Origin: Flavobacteriaceae bacterium
GTDB taxonomy: Bacteria; Bacteroidota; Bacteroidia; Flavobacteriales; Flavobacteriaceae
Assembly (NCBI GenBank): GCA_021647885.1
Contig: JAKITV010000012.1
Span: forward strand, 1-59,370
Direction of reading: 5' to 3'
DNA length: 59,370 nucleotides
Made by a program: the position numbers and the translations under genes. How positions within the stretch are numbered: the first letter of the stretch is position 1; the number at the start of each line of letters is the position of its first letter. Positions 51,654 through 59,370 of this stretch are shown here, one piece after another. Under the pieces are notes generated by a model. That model saw only the letters and a list, made by a program, of their open reading frames with translations, was not told the origin of the DNA and ran no database searches.

Positions 51654-54600
51654 AAATATGCATTTGCCCCTTTTATAGTGCTAACTATGTTTTTAATTGG
51701 ATGTTCTGATAAAACAGAAACTACAATTGAAAAAGCAGCAATATTTTTTGAGTCCGTTTCTCCAGATAGTAGTGGCATACATTTTAAAAATGAACTCTAC
51801 CATCTTGATGATTTGAACATTATTGAATATCTGTATTATTATAATGGTGGAGGTGTTGCAATAGGTGATATCAATAACGATGGATTAGAAGATATTTATT
51901 TTACTGCCAATCAAACCCCTGATAAATTATATCTTAATTTAGGAAACTTAAAATTTAAAGATATTACTATAGAGGCAGGAATAATCATTGATTCTACTTG
52001 GTCTACAGGTGTTACAATGGAAGATGTAAATAACGATGGTTTATTAGATATTTATGTTTGTAAAGTAGGTAATTATAAAAACCTAAAGGCTCATAATTTA
52101 CTCTACATTAATAAAGGGAACAATACTTTTGAAGAATTATCAGCTGATTACGGTTTAGATTTTTCCGGATTTTCTACACAAGCTTCTTTTTTCGATTATG
52201 ATAATGATGGTGATATGGACATGTATCTCATGAATCACGCAGTTCATACGCCTAGAAGTTATGGTAATATTAGTAGACGACTTATAAGTGACTCACTTTC
52301 GGGAGATAAATTATATGAAAACAAGCTGGACGAAGGTCTTATCAAATTTTCTGATGTAACTTCTACATCTGGTATTTATAGTAGCGCGCTGGGTTATGGA
52401 TTGGCATTAATAACTTCAGATATAAATAATGATGGACTTATTGATATTTATGTTGGGAATGATTTTCATGAGAGCGATTACCTCTACATTAATCAAGGAG
52501 ATAAAACATTTAAAGAATCAAACGCTGATTACTTAAATCACACTTCACGATTCACCATGGGAGTTGATATTGCAGATATGAATAACGATAGTAATCTGGA
52601 TATTTTCACACTTGATATGATGCCTTTTGATCATGAAATATTTTTGAAGTCTGGAGGAGAAGATTCGGATAAGGTAAGCCAGATAAAGAAAAATTTTGGT
52701 TTTGAGACACAATATGCTCGAAACACCTTGCAGTTAAATCGTAATAATAAAGCATTTTCAGATATTGCTTTAATGACCAATACTTATGCCACTGATTGGA
52801 GTTGGTCAGTATTAATTAATGATTATGACAATGATGGATTAAATGACATATATGTTACTAATGGTATTTATAAACGTCCAAATGATCTTAATTACATCAA
52901 TTATTTGAGTAATGTAAACTTTGCAAAATACAATAAGACAAAGCAAGATGAAATTGAACGTTTGCTTATAGATGAAATGCCTGCGATTAAAATTACCAAT
53001 GTCATTTTTAGAAATAAAGGTAATTTGGAGTTCGAAAGGTTAACTAATCAATCAGGTCTTAAACCTTCATATTCTAACGGTGCTGCATACAGTGATTTAG
53101 ATAATGACGGTGATTTAGACTTAGTCATTAATAATATAAATCAAGAAGCAACTTTACTTGAGAACAAAAGCCCTTCCAACAAACAAAACAATCATATTTC
53201 TTTCACACTCAAAGGAGATGATGAATATAAAAACCCGAATGGAGCAAAAGTTTATTTATACACTTATGGTGCTGAACGTTTTAAAGAATTGTCAGTCACA
53301 AGAGGATTTCAGTCATCATCTTCACATAAACTTCATTTCGGATTGGGCAATATAGATAAAGTAGATTCTTTAAAAATTGTTTGGCTTGATGGTAAAACTC
53401 AAATTGAGACGAATTTAGAGGTCAATAAACATCACTTAATAGTAAGAAAACCTACAAAAACTGTTTCGAAAAATCCGAACATGGTTGATGACAATATTTT
53501 AACACGTTTTCCATTTGTTCATTTAGAAAATAATTATATAGATTACGACAGAGAAACATTAATCCCAGAAAAATTATCAACAGAAGGACCAGCACTAATT
53601 CAAGCAGATTTTAATGGTGATGGGTTAAATGACATATACGTTGGTGGTGCCAAATATCAATCACCATCTTTATACTTTAAGCAAAGTAATGGAACATATA
53701 AAAAGGATAAAAAAAGTGATTTTATAAAAGATATTATATACGAGGATGTTGATGTTGCTACTTTTGATTACGAAAATGATGGAGATCTTGATCTTTATGT
53801 AATGAGTGGAGGAAATGATAAAGTAGAAAACGATCCAAACTTAGAGGATAGGATATATATTAATGATGGAAAGGGATATTTTAAGAGGTTAGAGAGCACT
53901 TTAATAAGAGCAAATGGTGGAAGCGTATCTTCTGAAGATTTTAATGGAGATGGATTTGATGATTTTTTTATTGGAAACAGATCCATCCCGGGAGGATATG
54001 GTTTGTCTCCTTATAGCTTTATTTTAAAGAATAATAGTGAAGGTGGATATAGTATTGTAATGAAGAAAAGACTAGGTATGGTAACCGATAGTGAGTGGGT
54101 AGATATCAATAATGATGAATTGTTAGATTTGATTGTAGTTGGTGACTGGATGCCAATTACCATATTAATAAATAATGGAGATGCAACATTTACGAATAAA
54201 ACTTTGGATTATGGGTTGCAGGATACTCAAGGTATGTGGAATACTGTTAAAGTTTTAGATATAGACGGTAATGGACAAAAAGATATTATTGCAGGTAATG
54301 CTGGTTTAAATTTTAAATGGAAAGCTTCCATAGAACGACCTGTTAAGTTATATCTAGATGATTTTGATGATAATGGGCAATTAGATCCAATAATTTTTTA
54401 TGATTTCTTCGGAGATTATGTGCCTTTTGCTTCAAAAGATAAATTGGCTGAACAATTACCATCATTAAAAAAGAAGTTTCTAGGCTATTCCGAATTTTCA
54501 AAGATTGATAATATTAAAGATTTAACAGGTGTTGATGAGGATGAAGTTTTAGAGGTGAAAAAAATTATTGAACTCCGCTCGATGATATATCTAAATATTG

Positions 54601-54926
54601 GCTCAAATATTAAAGAAATTCCACTGCCAAAAAAAGCTCAGATGAGTAGTATTGAAGATCTTTATATTGAACAGAATGATAATATAACTAAAGTTTATTT
54701 TGTGGGCAACTTTTTAGACTATTCAACTGAGTTAGGTGAAAGTAGCGCAAACTCTGGTAGTGTTTTCACAATAAATGATAAATTGGAATGGAAATCTTTT
54801 AGAAATCTTCCATTGCCAATAAATCTTAATGCAAGAAAAATCATAAAAATAGATGAACATCACTTTTTGGTTATAGCAAATAATGATAAATCATATATTA
54901 TTGAAAACCCTAGAAATAAGAATTAA
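51651..54926 (+). CDS. CRTAC1-like FG-GAP/VCBS repeat lipoprotein with ASPIC/UnbV domain, copy 3
   Basis: The 1,091-residue protein has a lipoprotein signal (Cys18 in FLIGCSD), FG-GAP blades (GDINNDGLEDIYFTAN, DYDNDGDMDMYLMNH, DYDNDGLNDIYVTNG, DLDNDGDLDLVINN), an ASPIC/UnbV domain (TRGFQSSSSHKLHFGLG, WLDGK), then STEGPALIQADFNGDG and a second set of blades. It is the most divergent of the three (for example ISRRLISDSLSGDKLYEN in place of RRNERPNRDLLGGDKL). Its start lies in leader element copy C and it is followed after 5 bases by the haloperoxidase-like gene. Confidence 0.88.
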   Translation: MKYAFAPFIVLTMFLIGCSDKTETTIEKAAIFFESVSPDSSGIHFKNELYHLDDLNIIEYLYYYNGGGVAIGDINNDGLEDIYFTANQTPDKLYLNLGNLKFKDITIEAGIIIDSTWSTGVTMEDVNNDGLLDIYVCKVGNYKNLKAHNLLYINKGNNTFEELSADYGLDFSGFSTQASFFDYDNDGDMDMYLMNHAVHTPRSYGNISRRLISDSLSGDKLYENKLDEGLIKFSDVTSTSGIYSSALGYGLALITSDINNDGLIDIYVGNDFHESDYLYINQGDKTFKESNADYLNHTSRFTMGVDIADMNNDSNLDIFTLDMMPFDHEIFLKSGGEDSDKVSQIKKNFGFETQYARNTLQLNRNNKAFSDIALMTNTYATDWSWSVLINDYDNDGLNDIYVTNGIYKRPNDLNYINYLSNVNFAKYNKTKQDEIERLLIDEMPAIKITNVIFRNKGNLEFERLTNQSGLKPSYSNGAAYSDLDNDGDLDLVINNINQEATLLENKSPSNKQNNHISFTLKGDDEYKNPNGAKVYLYTYGAERFKELSVTRGFQSSSSHKLHFGLGNIDKVDSLKIVWLDGKTQIETNLEVNKHHLIVRKPTKTVSKNPNMVDDNILTRFPFVHLENNYIDYDRETLIPEKLSTEGPALIQADFNGDGLNDIYVGGAKYQSPSLYFKQSNGTYKKDKKSDFIKDIIYEDVDVATFDYENDGDLDLYVMSGGNDKVENDPNLEDRIYINDGKGYFKRLESTLIRANGGSVSSEDFNGDGFDDFFIGNRSIPGGYGLSPYSFILKNNSEGGYSIVMKKRLGMVTDSEWVDINNDELLDLIVVGDWMPITILINNGDATFTNKTLDYGLQDTQGMWNTVKVLDIDGNGQKDIIAGNAGLNFKWKASIERPVKLYLDDFDDNGQLDPIIFYDFFGDYVPFASKDKLAEQLPSLKKKFLGYSEFSKIDNIKDLTGVDEDEVLEVKKIIELRSMIYLNIGSNIKEIPLPKKAQMSSIEDLYIEQNDNITKVYFVGNFLDYSTELGESSANSGSVFTINDKLEWKSFRNLPLPINLNARKIIKIDEHHFLVIANNDKSYIIENPRNKN

Positions 54927-54931
54927 ACATT

Positions 54932-56281
54932 TTGAAGATGAAAAATAAAACAATAAGCAAAATTTTTACGCTAATAATTATTTTTAGTTTGATTTTAATG
55001 AGTTGCAAAGAAAATACAGCCTATAAAGAACAGCTAAAAGACCCCGAATTGTTTCAGTCTGCAATGAAAAAATTAACAGATGTAATAGTTTATGATATTT
55101 TTTCTCCTCCAGTTGCTTCAAGAGTTTATATGTATCCTAGTGTAGCTTCATATGCTATTATTCAAAAGGCTTATCCTGATAAATACAATGACCTTGAAGG
55201 TCAACTTAAGGGTTTTTCAACCATTCCTGAACCCACTGATGAGAATATAGATTTTCATTTAGCTTCCTTCCATGCTTTTACAGTTGTTGGTAAACAACTT
55301 ATTTTTTCAGAACAAAGAATCACTGATTTTCAAACCAAAACATATCAAAAATTGAAAAATGCTGGTCTTCCAAGTGTAGTGCTTAAAGCTTCTAAAGAAT
55401 ATGGAGACAAAGTGGCTAAACACATACTTAAATGGGCTAAAGAGGATTTGTATGATCAAACACGTACCTATTCAAAATATACCATTCAAGAAGAAGATAA
55501 ATATTGGAAACCAACACCTCCAGATTATATGGATGGTATAGAACCACATTGGGATAAAATTAGGACATTGGTTTTAAAGTCTGCTGATCAGTTCCCTCCT
55601 ATACCGCCTTTAGAATTCGATCTAACCGAAGGGAGTGAGTTTCAAAAACAATTAATGGAAGTTTATGAAAAAGGACAAGGTACTGATGCCGAAAGCAAAG
55701 AAATTGCTAACTTTTGGGATTGTAATCCTTACGTATCACATCATAGAGGTCATGCAATGTTTGCTACTAAGAAAATTACACCAGGAGGTCACTGGATTGG
55801 TATCACGGCTATCGCAGCTAGAAAATCTAACGCCACTTTTGACGAAACTATAAATGCTTATACAAATGTATCTATAGCACTTTTCGATGCTTTTATCAGT
55901 TGTTGGAATGAAAAGTGGAGAAGTTTAGTAGTAAGACCAGAAACACTTATAAATCAATATATTGATGAACAATGGGTGCCATTGCTGCAAACACCGCCTT
56001 TTCCTGAATACACCAGTGGACATTCGGTAATCTCAAGAGCAGCAGCTGTAAGTCTAACTAATATTTTTGGAGATAGTTTTAATTTTTTGGATACAACCGA
56101 ACTTGAATTTGGATTACCTAGTAGAGAATTCAAATCGTTTATTCATGCTTCAGAAGAAGCAGCGATTTCACGATTATATGGAGGAATTCATTACATGATG
56201 GCTATTGATGAGGGTGTTAAACAAGGTGATGAAGTTGGTAAATATATCGTTGAGAATCTTCAAACATCTAAAAATAAATAA
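54932..56281 (+). CDS. Vanadium-dependent haloperoxidase / PAP2-like lipoprotein
   Basis: The 449-residue protein has a lipoprotein signal (Cys25 in LMSCKEN) and the three-part vanadate/phosphate site: K328-x6-R335-P, the YTSGH loop with His364 and SRLYGGIH with His420. The loop has Y-T in place of P-S. This motif set is shared by vanadium haloperoxidases and acid phosphatases; sequence alone cannot tell them apart. Genes of this kind follow CRTAC1-like proteins in other Bacteroidota. It is co-transcribed with the third CRTAC1-like gene. No separate halide-site residue can be named. Confidence 0.8.
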   Translation: MKMKNKTISKIFTLIIIFSLILMSCKENTAYKEQLKDPELFQSAMKKLTDVIVYDIFSPPVASRVYMYPSVASYAIIQKAYPDKYNDLEGQLKGFSTIPEPTDENIDFHLASFHAFTVVGKQLIFSEQRITDFQTKTYQKLKNAGLPSVVLKASKEYGDKVAKHILKWAKEDLYDQTRTYSKYTIQEEDKYWKPTPPDYMDGIEPHWDKIRTLVLKSADQFPPIPPLEFDLTEGSEFQKQLMEVYEKGQGTDAESKEIANFWDCNPYVSHHRGHAMFATKKITPGGHWIGITAIAARKSNATFDETINAYTNVSIALFDAFISCWNEKWRSLVVRPETLINQYIDEQWVPLLQTPPFPEYTSGHSVISRAAAVSLTNIFGDSFNFLDTTELEFGLPSREFKSFIHASEEAAISRLYGGIHYMMAIDEGVKQGDEVGKYIVENLQTSKNK

Positions 56282-56311
56282 AGCTGTTATTACTAGAATA
56301 AATCCTATTTT

Positions 56312-57391
56312 ATGAATATACAAGCAAAATCAATATTAGCTAGCCGCCCGAAAATGTATTGGCGAATTGCACAAACTTTAGTGGGTTTAATCGGGTTAGC
56401 TATTTTCTTTTCACTAATTTTCTTTCCAAAAATAGGGATTCATGCATTTTGGAACGTTTTAATCCCAGTAGCTCCAGCATTATTTGTAGTAGCTGTTGGG
56501 TTATGGAGAAACATATGCCCATTAGCTTCTACCTCACTTCTTTCTCGTCATCTGGGATTCGCAAAGAATAAAAAACTAAAAACAAAACAACAAGGAAGAT
56601 TGCAATTAATTTCGGTCATTCTATTATTATTAATTGTCCCCTTAAGACATACCATTTTTAACACAAATGGTCAAGCAACAGCGTTGGTGATAGGCATTTT
56701 GGCTCTAATTGCTATATATGTTAGCTTTCAATATAATTGGAAAAGTGCATGGTGCTCGGGCTTGTGCCCAATACATCCTGTAGAAAAATTGTATGGCAAG
56801 AAAAGCCTGTTTGTATTACCTAATGCACATTGTAAATATTGTGTTAAATGTGTTAACCCATGCCCAGATTCAACCACTTCAATTTATCCTCTTTATAAAA
56901 CAAGAAAGGGGTTAAGCCGTAAAATTGCTGGGACTTTAATGATTGGAGGATTCCCTGGCTTTATTTGGGGATGGTTTCATGTTCAAGATTATTACAATAA
57001 CGAAGGCTGGAATCATTTAATTTCTACATATGCGTATCCTTTAATAGCAATGATAATTACTTTGGGATTATTTTTGGTAATAAAAAAAGCACTTGTTAAA
57101 AAACACGAAATAATACTTATTAATCTATTTGCAACAGCAGCTGTCTCTATATATTATTGGTATCGCCTTCCTGCTCTTATTGGATTTGGTTTATTTAAAG
57201 GAGATGGAATGTTAGTTGACTTAAGCCAGTCTTTACCTAACTGGACTCCTGTTTTATTACAAATTTCAACAACACTGTTTTTTATTTGGTGGATGATTTT
57301 CAATAAAAAAGAGATGACCAGTTGGGTCATTAGACCTCCTTATATTAAACAAAATAAACCTATTCACAACATTAATAATCCAATTATATAA
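56312..57391 (+). CDS. Polytopic 4Fe-4S-binding membrane protein
   Basis: The 359-residue protein has about eight membrane helices and a cytoplasmic or periplasmic loop with CSGLCP (Cys148, Cys152) and a ferredoxin-type cluster site C174-x2-C177-x2-C180-x3-C184-P. A further LWRNICP (Cys69) matches the NosR/NapH/CcoG type of membrane ferredoxins. Only one complete four-Cys set is seen. It should move electrons through the membrane; its acceptor is unknown. It is the last gene of the CRTAC1/haloperoxidase unit, starting 30 bases after it, so it may feed electrons to a redox partner there (inference). Confidence 0.82.
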   Translation: MNIQAKSILASRPKMYWRIAQTLVGLIGLAIFFSLIFFPKIGIHAFWNVLIPVAPALFVVAVGLWRNICPLASTSLLSRHLGFAKNKKLKTKQQGRLQLISVILLLLIVPLRHTIFNTNGQATALVIGILALIAIYVSFQYNWKSAWCSGLCPIHPVEKLYGKKSLFVLPNAHCKYCVKCVNPCPDSTTSIYPLYKTRKGLSRKIAGTLMIGGFPGFIWGWFHVQDYYNNEGWNHLISTYAYPLIAMIITLGLFLVIKKALVKKHEIILINLFATAAVSIYYWYRLPALIGFGLFKGDGMLVDLSQSLPNWTPVLLQISTTLFFIWWMIFNKKEMTSWVIRPPYIKQNKPIHNINNPII

Positions 57392-57392
57392 A

Positions 57393-57545
57393 GCATGGTT
57401 TGCACTACATGAATATGCAAAGCGGCATAATATAACTATTGAAAACAATCCTTTAGAAATTTTTTACAATAATCCTTTTTATGGCGGCAATGAATTAAAA
57501 TGGAAAGCTGAAATTTACATGCCAATTAAAAAAATTAAAAAATAA
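57393..57545 (+). pseudogene. Remnant of a GyrI-like effector-binding domain
   Basis: In the frame starting at 57393 there is a 50-codon open stretch, AWFALHEYAKRHNITIENN..., ending PIKKIKK and TAA. It matches the C-terminal end of GyrI-like (AraC-effector-binding) domains, including the LEIFYNNP and EIYMPIKK strands. It has no start codon before a Met near its end and overlaps no intact gene, so it is a leftover of a decayed or truncated gene. The remaining bases to 57617 hold no gene. Confidence 0.55.
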
Positions 57546-57617
57546 ACCACAATAGAAAGTAATAGGTGTTCATTATTAAATATTTAATTAAGATATTGTA
57601 GTGATTAATAAATTATA

Positions 57618-58820
57618 ATGAACCAATCAATTAATAAATTATATAATGAAGCACTTGTGATTTTAAGAAGTTTAACAACTTCTAAAGGGATTCTTGCAAG
57701 TACAATAGAGTCTGATAATTACAAAAGAATTTGGGCTAGAGATAGTATTATTTGTGGAATAGCAGGTCTTTTAGCAGACGATAATATTATTATAGATGGT
57801 TTAAAACAATCCTTAATAACCCTTGCAAGGCATCAACATATTTTAGGGATTATTCCTTCTAACGTTTTAGAGAATGATGATGAAGTAGATATATCTTATG
57901 GCAGTCTTGTAGGAAGAGTAGACACTAATACATGGTTTATTATAGGCTCTTGTTTATATTATTTAAACAGCAAAGATGAAAAAACATGGCAATCACTATT
58001 GCCATCGGTTATTAAAAGCAGAGATTACTTAAAAACCATTGAATTAAATGCTAAAGGTTGGATTTACACACCTTTAAGTGGTAATTGGGCAGACGAATAC
58101 CCTTTGCATGGTTATACACTTTATGATAATTGTTTAAAACTTTGGGGAGAATCGTTGTGGCTTAAAATTAAAAAACAATCAGACCTAGAATTTGATAAAT
58201 TAAAAGCTAAGACTTTACTTAATTTTTGGCCTAAAAAAATAGAAAATGATGAAAGTATTTACCAAAAGCAACCATTTATTAACATTTTAGATAAATCTAT
58301 TCCACATTTTTGTTCTAGTATTTTACCAGGAAATTATGACACAAGGTTTGATGCTGCAGGAAATGCAATGGCATTATTGAACTTCAAAATAACTTCAACT
58401 CAAAAAGATAATATTAGAGAGTATTTAGCTTATTTAAAGAAAAACTTTTCCAAAATGTTAATACCAGCATTTTGGCCTGTTATTAAAGAAAATGATAAAG
58501 AATGGGAGTCTTTGAAAGACAACTATTCTTTTTCGTTTAAAAACATGCCATATAATTTTCATAATGGAGGAATTTGGCCAGTATGGACAGGATTTTTTTG
58601 TTTAGGACTTTCTAATAATGATTTAATTGATGAAGTTAATATTATTATTGAGGACTTTATTTCGGTTATAGCTTCACAAAACTGGAATTTTAATGAATAC
58701 ATTTCTAGCGATAATTTAAAACTAAATGGAAAAGAACAAATGGGCTTTTCGGCTTCTGGAATTGTATTTATGAAACATGCATTAAATTTTAAAGCGTGCA
58801 GTAAGAAATTAGGATTATGA
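57618..58820 (+). CDS. Glycogen-debranching-like (alpha/alpha)6 glycosidase
   Basis: The 400-residue protein has RIWARDSIICGIAGLL (37-52), the W-x-R-D motif of the amylo-1,6-glucosidase domain of debranching enzymes, then RVDTNTWFIIGSCLYYL, GNWADEYPLHGYTLYDNCL and HNGGIWPVWTGFFCLG near the C-terminus. The pattern is also close to GH100 neutral invertases and GH63-like glycosyl-glycerate hydrolases, so the clan is safe but the family is not. No signal peptide: cytoplasmic. It overlaps the kinase gene by 4 bases (ATGA), so the two act together, perhaps freeing and then phosphorylating a sugar or nucleoside. Confidence 0.7.
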   Translation: MNQSINKLYNEALVILRSLTTSKGILASTIESDNYKRIWARDSIICGIAGLLADDNIIIDGLKQSLITLARHQHILGIIPSNVLENDDEVDISYGSLVGRVDTNTWFIIGSCLYYLNSKDEKTWQSLLPSVIKSRDYLKTIELNAKGWIYTPLSGNWADEYPLHGYTLYDNCLKLWGESLWLKIKKQSDLEFDKLKAKTLLNFWPKKIENDESIYQKQPFINILDKSIPHFCSSILPGNYDTRFDAAGNAMALLNFKITSTQKDNIREYLAYLKKNFSKMLIPAFWPVIKENDKEWESLKDNYSFSFKNMPYNFHNGGIWPVWTGFFCLGLSNNDLIDEVNIIIEDFISVIASQNWNFNEYISSDNLKLNGKEQMGFSASGIVFMKHALNFKACSKKLGL

Positions 58821-59035
58821 TTGGAGATAAAATTTTATATCATTCAGCATATAAAAGTGTAACTAATTATGTTATTTCTGAATTAAGAAATAATCTAATT
58901 GAAGAAAACAGAATTTGTATTTCGGTTGGCGGTGAATCGGGTTGTGGTAAAACATCGCTTGCATATGCGCTCCAAATTGACATTGAAAAGAGCATAGGAT
59001 TAAAAGGATTTTTATTTCAAGCCGACGATTACTCG
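58817..59035 (+). CDS. P-loop kinase, uridine-kinase/phosphoribulokinase-like, 5' fragment
   Basis: Only about 73 codons are normal. They include a Walker A GESGCGKTS (39-47) and LKGFLFQADDY, which fits the kinase family of PRK/uridine kinase (Asp-Asp-Tyr where the substrate-binding Asp is expected). After ADDY the frame runs into sequence with a different composition (DHSQTNQLNC...), and no kinase-like residue follows. So the gene is cut at about 59030-59040, either by an assembly join or by a real insertion. The open frame itself continues to 59248 by chance. Confidence 0.7.
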
Positions 59036-59370
59036 GATCATTCACAGACAAACCAACTGAACTGTATCCCGGGTTTATCTGCAGTTTCGCCCCCGGAGCC
59101 GTCGTCCCAATGCCGACGTTGCCGGCTTTATCTATTCTTACCCTTTCACCAATCGTTCCTGCATTCTGTGTACCAAATGAAATTTCTCCACTACTGTCTG
59201 CGTCTTCACGAAGAAAATACATATAACCTAAAGAGTCAGCATTGTTAAAACCAATAATTTTTCCAATTGCCCCATCCTGCCCTGTTTGGTTTCCTATTAA
59301 ATCTAATCTTCCAGCTTTCGTATCTGTTGTGGCTTCTATCTTAGCTATAGTTTCGCCGCCTCCGCTCACA
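59036..59370 (-). CDS. Phage tail-fibre-like protein fragment (probably foreign to this locus)
   Basis: The minus strand encodes an open frame that enters from the right edge and contains LDLIGNQTG, FNNADSLGYMYFLREDADSSG, RVRIDKAGNVGIGTTAPGAKLQI and GYSSVGLSVNDPS. The GNVGIGTTxPxxKLQ repeat is typical of phage tail fibres and similar surface proteins of marine phages. G+C is about 45-48%, against about 30% for the preceding kilobases. The protein is incomplete at its N-terminus (window edge) and loses its sense at the join near 59035. Confidence 0.7.

Noticed and set aside
44424..54926. Three near-equal long genes as a possible assembly duplication
   Set aside because: The linkers and most blade sequences differ between all three proteins, and the DNA is not repeated at nucleotide level, so they are real old paralogues.
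59036..59248. Continuation of the kinase frame past the join
   Set aside because: The residues after ADDY have no kinase character and run antisense to a frame with tail-fibre motifs; the open frame is by chance.
1..59370. tRNA, rRNA, CRISPR arrays and complete insertion sequences
   Set aside because: None was recognised by eye on either strand; gaps between genes are short and hold only palindromes, leaders and promoters.

Overview
The window looks like chromosomal DNA of a marine Flavobacteriaceae-type bacterium (Bacteroidota). It is AT-rich (roughly 30-33% G+C by eye). It carries SusC/SusD proteins, carboxypeptidase-regulatory-like N-domains on TonB receptors, many short-signal lipoproteins, a PadR/PspC/head-GIN operon and a TIGR00266 protein. 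No tRNA, rRNA, CRISPR array or complete insertion sequence was found.

Layout. (1) 1-1913: a 'mobile mystery' pair (HTH protein A and Fic protein B) behind a perfect inverted repeat, then a DUF2459 protein. (2) 1944-10721: housekeeping and envelope genes: a TonB receptor, a YhhN lysoplasmalogenase, an ECF sigma factor with a membrane partner, a PlsC acyltransferase, a Nudix CoA pyrophosphatase, a cyclophilin lipoprotein and a Dcp-type M3 peptidase. (3) 10804-18033: an RDD / SpoIIM / membrane protein / DUF4129 / DUF4350 / MoxR / DUF58 envelope cluster. (4) 18095-27854: dps and oxyR (divergent), small conserved proteins, an AIM24-like protein, DUF4442, DUF4870, the PadR-PspC-head GIN operon, trxB, a four-repeat LTxxQ protein and a beta-barrel-like protein. 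(5) 28028-44237: a sugar-uptake and glycosidase locus. One minus-strand operon runs GH65 - CUT1 binding protein - two permeases - GH130 - (alpha/alpha)6 lipoprotein - GH130 - MsmK/UgpC-type ATPase. A LacI regulator lies upstream of it, and a susC-susD pair is transcribed the other way. A perfect palindrome lies in the lacI/susC gap and a close relative of it lies in front of GH65, so both transcription units are probably controlled by this LacI protein. (6) 44424-57391: three tandem CRTAC1-like (FG-GAP plus ASPIC/UnbV) lipoproteins of about 1,090 residues, a small unknown lipoprotein, a vanadium-haloperoxidase/PAP2-like lipoprotein and a polytopic 4Fe-4S protein. (7) 57618-59035: a glycogen-debranching-like (alpha/alpha)6 enzyme overlapping a P-loop sugar/uridine-kinase-like gene. 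The kinase breaks off near 59035, where higher-GC, phage tail-fibre-like sequence begins on the other strand; this is probably an assembly chimera.

How it fits together. The locus seems built to bind an oligosaccharide or glycoside at the outer membrane (SusD/SusC), trim it in the periplasm or at the surface (GH65, lipoprotein), import it through a binding-protein-dependent ABC transporter, which is unusual in Bacteroidota, and split it in the cytoplasm with GH130 enzymes. The substrate cannot be fixed from sequence; GH130 suggests a beta-mannoside and GH65 an alpha-glucoside such as a kojibiose-type linkage.

The most unexpected signal is a leader element of about 90-100 bp that recurs immediately upstream of four unrelated genes (12645+, 22255+, 32982-, 51651+). 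Each copy starts with a short upstream ORF (M-K/T-R/H...) and ends in the start region of the downstream gene (AAACA-x-ATGAAA). Two copies are clearly homologous; two are diverged.
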